DNA of 64,000 nt, from NCBI GenBank assembly GCA_045106675.1, contig JBGCFA010000089.1, positions 17,277 to 81,276 on the forward strand, written 5' to 3'. Position numbers and translations under genes: made by a program. Shown in pieces: positions 42,734-52,037 of this stretch; the stretch's first letter is position 1, and each line of letters opens with the position of its first letter. Below the pieces are notes generated by a model. That model searched no databases, was not told the origin of the DNA, and saw only the letters and a list, made by a program, of their open reading frames with translations. Source of the stretch: JBCAWW01 sp045106675. Lineage in GTDB: Bacteria > Bacteroidota > Bacteroidia > J057.

Positions 42734-43873
42734 TTAACTAGCTTTGTGGTAGCGAGTATGATCATTGTCTTTATAAGATTCTATCATCTGTTGAGTTGCA
42801 TCAGCAGGTAGTACGAAATAGAAACGCGCGCCTTCCCCGTCTCTACTAAATAGGCCTACTTCTCCATTGAGTTTTTCTGCGATTCGTTTGACAATCGAAA
42901 GCCCCAATCCATGTCCATTTGTCTTGCCATAATCCAGTTTCGCCAATGGCTTAAACAAGTCCTGTTGCTTTTCTAAGGGTACTCCAGGCCCATTATCTAT
43001 GACCCAAAAACGAATTCGGCCATCGCTCAAAATATCAGCATCTATTTCAATTTGAGGCGCTGGTCCACCATATTTCAGGGCATTGCTGATAAAATTGACC
43101 CAGATTTCCTCCACCCAAGCAGGATAGCCCATAGCGGCAGGAAAACTATCGATCACTTTGACCGTAGCTGACCGATCTTTGATGAGGTAATCGAGTCTAT
43201 CCACTGCACTTGTGACAAGTTGGTGAGTGTTTAATGCCTTGAACTCAACGTCTTCCTTTTTGGTGCTTGCCATCAAAAGGAGTTCATCGACGATGCCTCT
43301 CATTTTGTCAACCGTAGTGGCGATCGCGGAGGCATACTTGGTGATCTCGACTTCATTATTTTCATCAATTGACAAAAGACTCGTGAGGGCCTTTAAGGTA
43401 GAAAGCGGATTTTTGAGGTCATGCGCGACCGTCTGAGCATAGTTTTTCAGGTCAGCAATCAAGTTGAGCTGATTGATTTTTGCATCATGGATATGAAGCC
43501 AATCTTGCAGGTTGTGTTCGATTTTACGGAGAAATACGTCCGTTTCGCCTTTGGCAATATAATCTAACGCACCTTTTTTGATGGCTTCTACCGCTATTTT
43601 AGTATCACTAAAATGAGTGGCAAAAACTATCGGGAGATTCGGAGCAATCAGTTGAATTCTTTCTAGGACCTCAAGTCCATTAATTTCGGGCAAATCATAA
43701 TCCAAGATCACGAGGTCAAAGCGGCCATCCTCAACAAGCTTAAGCCCATCAAGCGGATGACTTACTACTGTTGTTTTCAGCTTTACTTTATTGAAACGCT
43801 GACGCAAAAGCGCAGCTACTTCAAGCTTAGCCTCAAAGCATAATAACTCTATTTCTTCCATTCCAAAATCCAA
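42734..43873 (-). CDS. Receiver domain-histidine kinase fusion
   Basis: 379 residues. The N-terminal receiver domain has the phospho-acceptor in LVILDYDLPEINGLE (Asp near residue 58), and FATHF and Lys in DYIAKGE as switch residues. Then a kinase: QTVAHDLKNPLSTLKALTSLL (H box), VNFISNALKYGG (N box), WVIDNGPGVP (G1) and GHGLGLSIVKRI (G2). No membrane helix or sensor domain, so it is a cytoplasmic kinase whose activity may be set by phosphorylation of its own receiver. No partner regulator is adjacent. Confidence 0.9.
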   Translation of the reverse strand: MDFGMEEIELLCFEAKLEVAALLRQRFNKVKLKTTVVSHPLDGLKLVEDGRFDLVILDYDLPEINGLEVLERIQLIAPNLPIVFATHFSDTKIAVEAIKKGALDYIAKGETDVFLRKIEHNLQDWLHIHDAKINQLNLIADLKNYAQTVAHDLKNPLSTLKALTSLLSIDENNEVEITKYASAIATTVDKMRGIVDELLLMASTKKEDVEFKALNTHQLVTSAVDRLDYLIKDRSATVKVIDSFPAAMGYPAWVEEIWVNFISNALKYGGPAPQIEIDADILSDGRIRFWVIDNGPGVPLEKQQDLFKPLAKLDYGKTNGHGLGLSIVKRIAEKLNGEVGLFSRDGEGARFYFVLPADATQQMIESYKDNDHTRYHKAS

Positions 43874-44610
43874 TAAAAACAGTCTTTCTTGTGATAGGTA
43901 TCGTTTTGTCTTGTGGAAGTGAATGCTGTAATAATCCTACATAAAGCTCGGCAATCACCAACTCTAAAAAAAACAAGTTCACATTACATTTATTACAATG
44001 AATAAAATATATTTACAAGGAATAAATGTTGTCATATGTATCTTTTCCTCTTTTAAGTTTTCACTTAGTCTCAGTCTTAAAAGGTCATAAGGAAGCTTAC
44101 AACAGAGATTCGCGTCGAATTAGCAGAGGATTTATTTCCATCGAGTTTAGGGATATGGCCCTGCCGAACGCTAGAAAAGGGAACGAAAAGCCAAAAACCT
44201 TTCGTAGAAAGCGTATCCTCAATATGCGAAAATGAAACTCCTAAGCCTTTTTTTGTAACAAGTCAAAAGAGACAAGAACAGTGAATTCCTATCACGCTAT
44301 CTTATAGAATTCTCGAATAGGTATTCAATATTGATATACGGCAATAGGGTGAAATAGCCGTAGTAGACTTATTTCAGACTTGTTACATATATCCGACAAT
44401 TGAAGCTTCTATGTCCATCGACATGGCCTCTCATTGCTTCCGACTGGATAAGGGCTAAAAGACACGCGTAAGTAATCTGAAACAATTGTATGCGAAGAGT
44501 TGATAAAAATGGGAAAATTTGGAAAAAATAATATTTTCCATTACCAAATTCAGTCGAGCTTTACTAAATTCGAATTGATAAACACAAAAGTTCAATAACA
44601 TTTATATACC
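43874..44610. other. 737-bp gap with no supported gene
   Basis: AT-rich. It holds one hexamer-hairpin copy at 44157-44173 (TGGC/CCT/GCCG plus AACGCT, one wobble pair) and an inverted repeat TGGAAAA/TTTTCCA at 44520-44540 about 70 bp before the SCP2 gene. A 69-codon open frame at 44026-44235 has no recognisable features and I do not call it. No tRNA-like fold was found. Confidence 0.5.
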
Positions 44611-44913
44611 ATGAGTTTAGCTATTACTACCGAGACCGTAAGCAAAATGGCTGCTGCTGCAGACGCATTAGGATCTACCTTGAAGTTTAGCTTCAAAGGG
44701 GAAGAAGGCATTATCTACCTAGATGGTAGTGGCGATGAAAATGTTGTGTCCAATGAAGATAAGGATGCAGATTGTACCGTAACGGTTGATATGGACGATC
44801 TCAACAAAATGGTTTCTGGCGATCTCAACCCCATGAATGCATTTATGATGGGTAAGCTCAAAATCGCCGGTGATATGGGCGTTGCAATGAAACTCGGCAA
44901 CCTTTTTAACTAA
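44611..44913 (+). CDS. SCP2 sterol-binding-like domain protein
   Basis: 100 residues, a single small SCP2 domain: TLKFSFKGEEGIIYLDGSGDENVVSNEDKDADCTVTVDMDDLNKMVSGDLNPMNAFMMGKLKIAGDMGVAMKL. The AFMMGKLKIxGDMGxAMKL ending is the family signature. It likely binds lipids or acyl-CoA in a hydrophobic groove. It is monocistronic, with its own strong terminator directly after. Confidence 0.92.
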   Translation: MSLAITTETVSKMAAAADALGSTLKFSFKGEEGIIYLDGSGDENVVSNEDKDADCTVTVDMDDLNKMVSGDLNPMNAFMMGKLKIAGDMGVAMKLGNLFN

Positions 44914-44926
44914 GAGGATTGTCTAT

Positions 44927-44968
44927 AAAACAAAAGCGGCGCGAAATATTTCGCGCCGCTTTTGTTTT
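44927..44968. terminator. Bidirectional terminator after SCP2 gene
   Basis: Perfect 20-bp arms (AAAACAAAAGCGGCGCGAAA and its complement) around a TA centre, A-rich at one end and T-rich at the other, between convergent genes. Confidence 0.92.
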
Positions 44969-44980
44969 ATGTCTTATGTT

Positions 44981-45991
44981 TTATTTTTCGGGATCATCAT
45001 CCTCTTCTTCCACTTCTATTTCTTCTTCAATAATATTGATCTCTTCTGGGCTAGGCTCAGCAGCATAACGCAGGCTGGCATAATTGTCCACGAAGTCTTT
45101 ATCCCAACGCAGGATCATATAAGTAGCTCCTAAGAGGATCAACATACCCGTCAGACCTCTTGGACTAGCTAAGAGCACCTCTTCTCCCCAAATAAAGAAA
45201 TATGTGAGCTGCCCAATGATATTGAGTACTCCAATAAAAATGGCGGAAGTATAAATACTTTTACCCTTGAGACTGAGATAAGCCAGAGGAAACGCTAAAG
45301 CAATACTATAGCCAACCGTAGCAGGGATATACCAAATGTTCGCGCCAAATATATCAGGTACACTCACGATCAGTAAAGGCAAGAACCAAATCCCTTGCAA
45401 GGCACCAATGACAAAATTACTGCCAATAAAGCCCATATCCTGAAGTTCACGTAGTAAGAAACCACGGAAACCCAGTTCTTCACTGAGATTGAATAAAAGA
45501 CTAATGGTAGCGCCCCAAATCGTACCCAGTACTAATACCAAGCCTGCCATCATCCACATCTCCTGCGGCATCATAGCGCCAATATCTCCAAAGGATTGAA
45601 CGAGATTTAATACTGGAACGGTACCAAGGCTGCTTTCACTAAAGACTACCAATCCAAATCCTGGTATATGAAATAGATTTCCAAGGATAAAGACTAAACC
45701 TATCATCGCGATCACAAAACCAATTGGCGCGAACATCGCCGAAAACAACCATTTGAAGGTCATTTTTTTGCGACTGAGGCCCAGACTAGCCAAATCGCCT
45801 CCATACATCATATTGACCAAAAACAAGACTGCAAGCGCGGGTCCCCAGCTATAGAGCAATAGCTGTAACATGGGGCCAAACATATTATCTTCAGCCATCC
45901 CTAGCCAATTAGGTAAATGATAACCCAAAAGGCTGAACATGACAGATAGGCTTACAAAAAGGGCGACTTTAAGCCGATCATGGTTTTTCAT
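44981..45991 (-). CDS. CPBP family intramembrane protease
   Basis: 336 residues with about eight hydrophobic helices. The CPBP/Abi motif 1 is NLSEELGFRGFLLREL (EExxxR), and later helices carry GALQGIWFLPLLI and LSLKGKSIYTSAIF. In place of the usual second motif FxxxH the sequence reads LQGIWFLP, with no His, so catalytic competence is uncertain. The tail is strongly acidic (EEINIIEEEIEVEEEDDD). Family members cleave prenylated or membrane proteins, or serve in bacteriocin self-immunity. DUF1415 lies 15 bp upstream. Confidence 0.78.
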   Translation of the reverse strand: MKNHDRLKVALFVSLSVMFSLLGYHLPNWLGMAEDNMFGPMLQLLLYSWGPALAVLFLVNMMYGGDLASLGLSRKKMTFKWLFSAMFAPIGFVIAMIGLVFILGNLFHIPGFGLVVFSESSLGTVPVLNLVQSFGDIGAMMPQEMWMMAGLVLVLGTIWGATISLLFNLSEELGFRGFLLRELQDMGFIGSNFVIGALQGIWFLPLLIVSVPDIFGANIWYIPATVGYSIALAFPLAYLSLKGKSIYTSAIFIGVLNIIGQLTYFFIWGEEVLLASPRGLTGMLILLGATYMILRWDKDFVDNYASLRYAAEPSPEEINIIEEEIEVEEEDDDPEK

Positions 45992-46006
45992 ATGCTGGAG
46001 ATTTAC

Positions 46007-46579
46007 TTATTCTAACGATTGATCGGGAGTAAACGTTTTAAATTCATTCCATTTTTGCAAGATTTCCGCAGTTTTTTGCTTTTGCAGCCATTCGATGTTC
46101 CGTATTGGAATACTTTCGATATCAGGATGCTGGTCTACCGCCCAACTCACACTATCCTGCCTCAATAAATGCAACATCGGATAGGGAGAGCGATTGGTAT
46201 AATGACTATTGTCGTCTGGATCTACTCCCTCAAAGAGGTAGTTTGGATGAAAGCTCGCGATCTGAATCTCTTCATCCCACTCACGATCTTCGAGCAATAG
46301 TTCGGCAGCGCCGAGAAAATCCAAATACTCATCAAAATCAGTCAAAACCTGCGGATGAACCAAAATACTGGTTTCTATCTTTTCTGCTGGATGATCCAAA
46401 AGATGCGCTGCCTCTTGCCAGAGAGCGAGCATCAAGGATTCTTTATCACTTGCTTCACTACATTCAAATCGTATGCGATTTTGTTGTAGAGGCGTTCCCG
46501 CAAAGGGGCAAAAATCATGACCTACAATGAAGTCTGCGACCCAACGGCGAGTCCGTTCTATCACCAAGGCTTTGTCCAT
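46007..46579 (-). CDS. DUF1415 protein
   Basis: 190 residues. The opening VIERTRRWVADFIVGHDFCPFAG and the segment IQIASFHPNYLFEG match DUF1415, a family of cytoplasmic proteins of unknown function. NRSPYPMLHLLRQDSVSWAV is the family's most conserved stretch. It likely shares a transcript with the CPBP protease gene 15 bp downstream. Confidence 0.88.
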   Translation of the reverse strand: MDKALVIERTRRWVADFIVGHDFCPFAGTPLQQNRIRFECSEASDKESLMLALWQEAAHLLDHPAEKIETSILVHPQVLTDFDEYLDFLGAAELLLEDREWDEEIQIASFHPNYLFEGVDPDDNSHYTNRSPYPMLHLLRQDSVSWAVDQHPDIESIPIRNIEWLQKQKTAEILQKWNEFKTFTPDQSLE

Positions 46580-46616
46580 ATAGTAAGATAGGAAGAATTG
46601 TTGAGGGGTTGAAGAA

Positions 46617-46664
46617 TTGAATTACTGAATTGTTGAATCAAAACTCAAAAACTCAGTAATTCAA
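46617..46664 (-). terminator. Inverted repeat after the SBBP protein gene
   Basis: 12-bp arms TTGAATTACTGA/TCAGTAATTCAA with a 24-nt loop between the DUF1415 start and the SBBP gene stop. AT-rich, without a clear T-run; plausible as the SBBP gene terminator. Confidence 0.5.
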
Positions 46665-46673
46665 TCATCACTT

Positions 46674-49445
46674 CTATCTCACGAGCAATTTTTCGCTATG
46701 GGTTTGCCCATTTTCATCTGTTGTCCGCACCAAATAAATACCGGGACTAAGGGCCTGAAGGTCTAATAACAAGGTGTTACGATTGGCCTTACTTAAACCA
46801 GCCAGATATTTTGCTTCTACTAATCGTCCTTGAGCATCCAAGACTTCCCATTTAAGTTGAGCACTAGGCGTTGTAATAAAGGAAAGTTGTACAAAGTCAT
46901 TAGCGGGATTGGGGCGGAGTACGAACTGACGTTCACGCAACAAAGGCACCGCCACAGAGACCATACTACTATAATGTCCGATGCCATCGATACCCGTAAA
47001 TTTCAGACGATAGTAAACTCTCGCTTCCCCATAAGCCGTCGCATCTTGGTCTATATACTCATAGGTCTGCACTTGTTCTCGAGCATGACCGATTAGTTGT
47101 TTGATTTCTTGCCAGCCCTGATCGGGAACGAGGCGTTCAATCGTATAACGCAACATTTCGCGTTCTGCGAAGCTGGCCCAACTCAACTCGACTCCTTCGG
47201 TATAATCATCCCATTTTCCTTTTAACTCGCTAATCTCAGCAGGGAGCACCACGCCAAACTCAAGATTGCCGATCCAAGGAGTATCACTGATACCATTGGT
47301 TTTGCTACTTTGATAAGTTCCCGCGGTCAATTCGATATTGGCGCTATGCGTAGTCGCGGCAATCGTAATTTGATTGCCACTACGTAGGTGCAAAGAACTG
47401 GATGCCCGTGGATAATCATTGTATTGACCGCCTAGGTAGGCAGCCTGATTGATAGTCGAGCCATCAGCAGATAGAGAGGCTACATATAGATCATACATAC
47501 CTGCAAAAGCGTTGCTGCCAGCAGTAACGGGAAAGTTGACAGAACGGGTAGCACCGACGAGATAGACTTCATTATCGCTATTGACGGCGATAGACTTACC
47601 AAAATCGATATCCGAACCGCCGAGGTAGGTTAGATAGTTTAAACTAGTACCATCACTCGCAAAGCGTGCCACAAAAGCATCCCCATTGCCTAGACTAGCA
47701 TTGCCTGGATGCTGATATGCGCCTAGGCTAACGCTCAAATCCGTGGAGTAAGTTACCCCACTCACAAAGGCTTCGCCAGCACTATTGACCGCTACACAGT
47801 AAGCACCATCTGTATCAGTGCCGCCGAGATAAGTACTGTATTGTAAGCTGCTAAAATCCGCAGAAAGTTTCGTAATGAATGCATCTTCAACCGATGAGGA
47901 TGGCGCAGTACTCATATTTGCTTGTACCACTCCAGCCGTAACGGGGTAGTCTAGCGAGCCGGTATTGCCAACTAACATTACCTCTCCATTGGAATGAAGC
48001 GCCATACCATTGGCGAGATCATAATTACTCCCACCGATGAAGGTACTCTGCAATACGCTACTCCCATCCGCTGCCAACTTGGTTACAAATGCATCTCCGT
48101 TTCCTTGTAGGCTCGTTTGAAAAGCGCCTGAGCTGATTGGAAAGTCATTTGATAAGGTATAGCCTGAGACATAAGCCTCTCCTACGCTATTGACCCGCAT
48201 ATCATAAAGGTAATCCCGATCGTTGCCTCCTAAGTAGGTGGAATAAATCAAATTATCGCCATTGACGCTGAGACAACTGACAAAGCCTTCTACCAAACCA
48301 CCTCCAGAGGTCGGCTGCACCGAACCTAAGGTTGTCGGATAATCAGTAGAACGAAGAAAACCAGAGATATAAACCTCTTTTTTTGCGTTCAAACCAATGC
48401 CATATGCCAATTCCCAATCATAACCTCCTAAATAAGTAGCATAAACCAAACTAGTGCCTTGGGGAGTCATTTTGGCTACATAGGCATCGATGCCACCACC
48501 ATAAACATCTTGAAAAACGCCCGGCGTAGTAGGAAAAGTAAGGCTTTTGGTATAGCCAGAGATGTAAACATAATTATCATCATCTAGCGTAGTGGCCATC
48601 ACATAATCGTCAGAGCCACTAGAGTGCATGAAACTAGCCCAATTAAGCGTAATTGGGTCTATGATCAAGGGATAGTTGCGGTCATATGCGCCATTGATTT
48701 GAAAACCCAAATGTTCACTATCCAATGCTTGATAAGCCACTAGCACCTCAACTTCCTGCCCGTCTATATATTGATAGGCATAGGGTGCGTCATCTTTGAC
48801 GACTCCCCATTTGGTAGAGACTTCGAGTTCGCCTTCGGCATTGATCTGGTAGCCTTCGGTGCCTTCGAGATACATTTTGATATTGCTAGTTTCCGCACCC
48901 GCCTCGACGATCAGATCATACTTGATTTGATGCTCGGCAGTCCCATAGTAGCGGAGATCGATACCGGGATAGAGTTCTTCATACCACAATTCGTGGAAGC
49001 GTTCCGCGCCGCGGACCCACTGACTAGAATCACTACCAATGAAATAATTGATCTTACCCGGCAATGGATTGTGTCCGGATATCACTGGCTGTAGCGAAAT
49101 ATCAACGAAGTGAAGATTCCAGACAAGCGCCTCATACTCCTCTTCTTGTTCGCCCATCCAGCGGTAATTTTCATACTTAGGCGTGCTATTGGTGAGGCTC
49201 GGCTTCTTGAGTTCTCTCACCAGTGCGTGACTTGGCCCGTCTTGCATAAACCTCATCTGGGCGTGATTTAGATGGGTCTGGTAATATATGCCGGCAGCAA
49301 ATTGTCCGAGATTTTGCTCGAAATAAATTTGACTGTCATAATGCTTTAGTCCAGGGATCTCTTCTGAGCCCTGAGCCTGCGTCGTGTTTTGCACGAAACA
49401 AAGTGTACAAAAGAGCAAGGAGGCGATTTTGTGTGCCCTCCTCAT
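46674..49445 (-). CDS. SBBP-repeat beta-propeller secreted protein, T9SS cargo
   Basis: 923 residues. Signal peptide; an N-terminal module of about 230 residues common before SBBP repeats (YFEQNLGQFAAGIYYQ ... GIDLRYYGTAEHQIKYDLIVE). At least seven SBBP-type repeats follow, each with a YATYLGG or YLTYLGG strand, an NSxGEAYVSG strand and an (F/Y)P(T/V)T turn, about residues 270-720. Then a fibronectin-like ELSWASFAEREMLRYTIER module and a type IX sorting domain (FVLRPNPANDFVQLSF ... GIYLVRTTD). Probably a surface-exposed adhesive or binding protein. A hexamer-hairpin copy lies at 48998. Confidence 0.85.
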   Translation of the reverse strand: MRRAHKIASLLFCTLCFVQNTTQAQGSEEIPGLKHYDSQIYFEQNLGQFAAGIYYQTHLNHAQMRFMQDGPSHALVRELKKPSLTNSTPKYENYRWMGEQEEEYEALVWNLHFVDISLQPVISGHNPLPGKINYFIGSDSSQWVRGAERFHELWYEELYPGIDLRYYGTAEHQIKYDLIVEAGAETSNIKMYLEGTEGYQINAEGELEVSTKWGVVKDDAPYAYQYIDGQEVEVLVAYQALDSEHLGFQINGAYDRNYPLIIDPITLNWASFMHSSGSDDYVMATTLDDDNYVYISGYTKSLTFPTTPGVFQDVYGGGIDAYVAKMTPQGTSLVYATYLGGYDWELAYGIGLNAKKEVYISGFLRSTDYPTTLGSVQPTSGGGLVEGFVSCLSVNGDNLIYSTYLGGNDRDYLYDMRVNSVGEAYVSGYTLSNDFPISSGAFQTSLQGNGDAFVTKLAADGSSVLQSTFIGGSNYDLANGMALHSNGEVMLVGNTGSLDYPVTAGVVQANMSTAPSSSVEDAFITKLSADFSSLQYSTYLGGTDTDGAYCVAVNSAGEAFVSGVTYSTDLSVSLGAYQHPGNASLGNGDAFVARFASDGTSLNYLTYLGGSDIDFGKSIAVNSDNEVYLVGATRSVNFPVTAGSNAFAGMYDLYVASLSADGSTINQAAYLGGQYNDYPRASSSLHLRSGNQITIAATTHSANIELTAGTYQSSKTNGISDTPWIGNLEFGVVLPAEISELKGKWDDYTEGVELSWASFAEREMLRYTIERLVPDQGWQEIKQLIGHAREQVQTYEYIDQDATAYGEARVYYRLKFTGIDGIGHYSSMVSVAVPLLRERQFVLRPNPANDFVQLSFITTPSAQLKWEVLDAQGRLVEAKYLAGLSKANRNTLLLDLQALSPGIYLVRTTDENGQTHSEKLLVR
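48998..49014 (-). repeat. Hexamer-hairpin motif copy: AGCGTT + CCGC/GCC/GCGG
   Basis: A perfect copy inside the SBBP gene, coding V-R-G-A-E-R-F. Confidence 0.65.
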
Positions 49446-49606
49446 ATTAGGATTTTGATTTCAGGTGTTAACTGATACAAAACTCCTAAAGCTTGAGGCG
49501 ACTACAAATGAAACCCTTTCCCCCTATTTACATAGTATAAAATAAACTATTTATTGTAATTTTTTTTATCGGAATTTTACCAATTGTGGCATCTCCTTCA
49601 TTATTC

Positions 49607-49623
49607 CGGCCTTGCCGAACGCT
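49607..49623 (+). repeat. Hexamer-hairpin motif copy: CGGC/CTT/GCCG + AACGCT
   Basis: A perfect compensated stem in an intergenic position. The same 16 bases appear inside infB at 38242. Confidence 0.7.
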
Positions 49624-49725
49624 AGAGACCGCAAAAAGCATGTTGCATTTACGATCAAGCTCGTAGCAATTTTCGCTTTCCGTTTTTGATTGGATGGATT
49701 TATTACAGCCTAAGGCTAGGCTTCA

Positions 49726-49770
49726 AAAAGGAAAGCGCCTTCCTATTCATCAGAAAAGGAGGGCGCATTT
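49726..49770 (-). terminator. Terminator after glutamate dehydrogenase
   Basis: A stem GCGCC(C/T)TCCT with AGGA(A/G)GGCGC, about 10 bp including wobble, followed on the minus strand by TTTCCTTTTTG. Confidence 0.65.
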
Positions 49771-49791
49771 AAAGTCTGTGTAAAAATCTAT

Positions 49792-51108
49792 TTAGAAGTT
49801 TCCTTCCATTTCGATACCTGTTGCTACGCGTTCCATTGCAACGATATAAGCCGCAATACGCATAGAACATTTGTACTTTTCGTTAGCTTCCCAAACCTTT
49901 TCAAAGGCTTCTAACAAGATTGGGCGTGCCTTGTCACGAATTTCTTCTTCAGAGTAGTAGTGTCCACGACGGTTTTGCACCCACTCAAAGTAAGAAACTG
50001 TTACCCCTCCCGCATTGGCGAGGATATCAGGAATAATCAAAATCCCTTTTTCGTCGAGGATGTGGTCAGCGTCAGCTGACACAGGACCATTGGCTCCTTC
50101 TACGATCAAACGTGCTTTGATACTATGTGCATTCTCAGTAGTGATGGTGTTTTCGATCGCTGCTGGTACTAATACGTCCACATCAAGTGCTAATAAAGCG
50201 TCATTGCTGATCTTGGTGTAACCATTATAACCATCTAAGCTACCGTGATCGAGGAGATACTTAACCATATCTCTCACATCAAGTCCATCTGAATTATAGT
50301 AAGCGCCAGTGTGATCACTTACGGCGACGATCTTGAGACCTTGATCGGTCAGCAACTTAGCCGCCCAGCTACCTACATTACCAAAACCGTGAATCGCACA
50401 GGTACATTTTTCTGGCTCCCAACCAAGCTTTTCGATTGCTTTCATGGTAGTCTCCATCACGCCCCAACCAGTAGCTGGAACACGACCTCTTGAACCACCG
50501 AGGTGAAGAGGTTTACCCGTAACTACACCAGGAGTATAGCCATAGGTACGAGAGTATTCATGGAAGATCCAAGCCATCTCGCGACCACTGGTACCCATAT
50601 CAGGTGCCGGAATATCAGAGTCCTCACCAAAGGTATCTTTCAAGGCGCGAGTATAAGCACGCGTGATACGCTCAAGTTCATCAGTAGAACGAACTTTCGG
50701 ATTGAGTGTGATCCCTCCTTTAGCACCACCATAAGGCAGACCTACCAAAGCAGTCTTGAGTGTCATCCATCCTGCGAGGGCTTTGACTTCGTCAAGATCC
50801 ACAAATGGAGCGTAACGAATACCACCTTTTGAAGGGCCTAGCACGGTAGAATGAACTACACGATAACCTTCAAATACGCGGGTAGTACCGTCGTCCAATT
50901 TGACGGGAAGATTGACAATAATAACTCGTTCCGGAACGCCTATGATATCACGATAGCGTTGGTCCAAGTTGATAATGTCCGCAGCCTTATTCAGACGAGC
51001 CATGAGAGACTCATTCGGAGAAGGCTTCTGATGCAAGGTGGCATTTGCTGTAGTTTCTGCCATATCTAAATCTGTTTTATTTTCTTGTCTTAATATCTTT
51101 ACAGACAT
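49792..51108 (-). CDS. gdhA: Glutamate dehydrogenase (Glu/Leu/Phe/Val family)
   Basis: 438 residues. Core motifs: GGIRYAPFVDLDEVKALAGWMTLKTALVGLPYGGAKGGI (substrate lysines), DIPAPDMGT, and the Rossmann segment AIHGFGNVGSWAAKLL. It interconverts glutamate and 2-oxoglutarate plus ammonia with NAD(P)+. The promoter predicted at 51120-51150 would start RNA about 5 bp before the ATG at 51108. An internal ATG at 51063 (MAETTANATL) is therefore also a reasonable start; the 15 extra residues show no family match. Confidence 0.94.
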   Translation of the reverse strand: MSVKILRQENKTDLDMAETTANATLHQKPSPNESLMARLNKAADIINLDQRYRDIIGVPERVIIVNLPVKLDDGTTRVFEGYRVVHSTVLGPSKGGIRYAPFVDLDEVKALAGWMTLKTALVGLPYGGAKGGITLNPKVRSTDELERITRAYTRALKDTFGEDSDIPAPDMGTSGREMAWIFHEYSRTYGYTPGVVTGKPLHLGGSRGRVPATGWGVMETTMKAIEKLGWEPEKCTCAIHGFGNVGSWAAKLLTDQGLKIVAVSDHTGAYYNSDGLDVRDMVKYLLDHGSLDGYNGYTKISNDALLALDVDVLVPAAIENTITTENAHSIKARLIVEGANGPVSADADHILDEKGILIIPDILANAGGVTVSYFEWVQNRRGHYYSEEEIRDKARPILLEAFEKVWEANEKYKCSMRIAAYIVAMERVATGIEMEGNF

Positions 51109-51119
51109 GAATTATTCCC

Positions 51120-51150
51120 CAAATGTAGAGAGGACAAAAACAGATTCAAA
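51120..51150 (-). promoter_or_regulatory. Consensus promoter of glutamate dehydrogenase
   Basis: On the minus strand TTTG (51147-51150), exactly 19 bp, then TACATTTG (51120-51127): a full match to the Bacteroidota consensus. It places the start site near 51113. Confidence 0.75.
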
Positions 51151-51212
51151 CCCTCAATTGCAATAACCTAAACATTGCAAAAGGGGCGATTCTTTCTTGC
51201 AAGAATGCCATT

Positions 51213-52037
51213 CTAAAGCACTGAAAAATAGAAAAATATGAAAGGAACCGATAAGTAAATCCCATCAAAACGATCCAACATGCCTCCGTGGCCTGGCAAA
51301 ATGCTACCAGAATCCTTGAGTTGGACACTCCGCTTGAACATCGACTCTACGAGATCACCTAATTGGCTAAAGACACAAATGATAATTGCGATAATCCACC
51401 AATTATAATTTTCCGGAGAATGGTAGGTTTGTAGCACCCAGGCTAGGATTAATGTCAATATTGCGCCGCCTATTGCTCCCTCCCAAGTCTTCTTTGGACT
51501 GATGCGTGGAAAAAGGGGATGACTACCTAAAAAACGACCCGAAAAGTATGCCCCACTATCTAGGACCCAGGTCAAAAATAGAATCCCCAAGGGTAGCATC
51601 GGATCATAAGTGCTCCCATCGTTCGAAACAGATAGTTTGAAAAGTAATAATATCGGTAAAAAGCAATAAGAAAAGGCTAGAAGGATCGTACCTAAGGTAG
51701 GAACAGGCTCTTTTTCTTTCTGATTAAACAAGGCGATGAGTTCTGCCACAGGCAATAAACAGAGAAAAATCAGGAAGTAATATGATACAGGCACCTCCTG
51801 AATACCCGAAAGGTAGAGTTCGCTGAAAGCTACTCCCCAAGCCGCTAAGCCAAAACCGAGTGCTGGATAAAGGTAACGCCCTTCGCCAACTCCCATGACT
51901 TTCATAAACTCCCAAAGCCCTACCATAGCGACGATCGCACAAAAGGCCAGCAACCCGTATGGATGAAAAAATATAGCCGCTACGGAGATCGATCCAGCGA
52001 CCAGAGCCGTCAATATTCTTTGTGTGAGATTATTCAT
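51213..52037 (-). CDS. cdsA: Phosphatidate cytidylyltransferase
   Basis: 274 residues with about eight membrane helices. Signature motifs: SPKKTWEGAIGGA and the C-terminal GDLVESMFKRSVQLKDSGSILPGHGGMLDRFDG, the CDP-diglyceride synthetase signature with its Asp ligands. It makes CDP-diacylglycerol for phospholipid synthesis in the inner membrane. The start overlaps the stop of the upstream CPBP gene by 4 bp. Confidence 0.95.
   Translation of the reverse strand: MNNLTQRILTALVAGSISVAAIFFHPYGLLAFCAIVAMVGLWEFMKVMGVGEGRYLYPALGFGLAAWGVAFSELYLSGIQEVPVSYYFLIFLCLLPVAELIALFNQKEKEPVPTLGTILLAFSYCFLPILLLFKLSVSNDGSTYDPMLPLGILFLTWVLDSGAYFSGRFLGSHPLFPRISPKKTWEGAIGGAILTLILAWVLQTYHSPENYNWWIIAIIICVFSQLGDLVESMFKRSVQLKDSGSILPGHGGMLDRFDGIYLSVPFIFFYFSVL

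Larger units (their letters stand above)
49446..49791. other. Gap between SBBP and glutamate dehydrogenase genes
   Basis: No gene is supported. It contains a perfect hexamer-hairpin copy at 49607-49623 (CGGC/CTT/GCCG plus AACGCT) and the glutamate dehydrogenase terminator at about 49726-49770. Confidence 0.6.

Noticed and set aside
44026..44235. 69-codon plus-strand open frame in the gene-free gap
   Set aside because: No recognisable domain, no operon context and a hexamer-hairpin copy inside it; likely chance.
50929..50942. CGTTCCGGAACG palindrome in the glutamate dehydrogenase gene
   Set aside because: No 4-3-4 stem next to a hexamer; a short palindrome in coding sequence is expected by chance.
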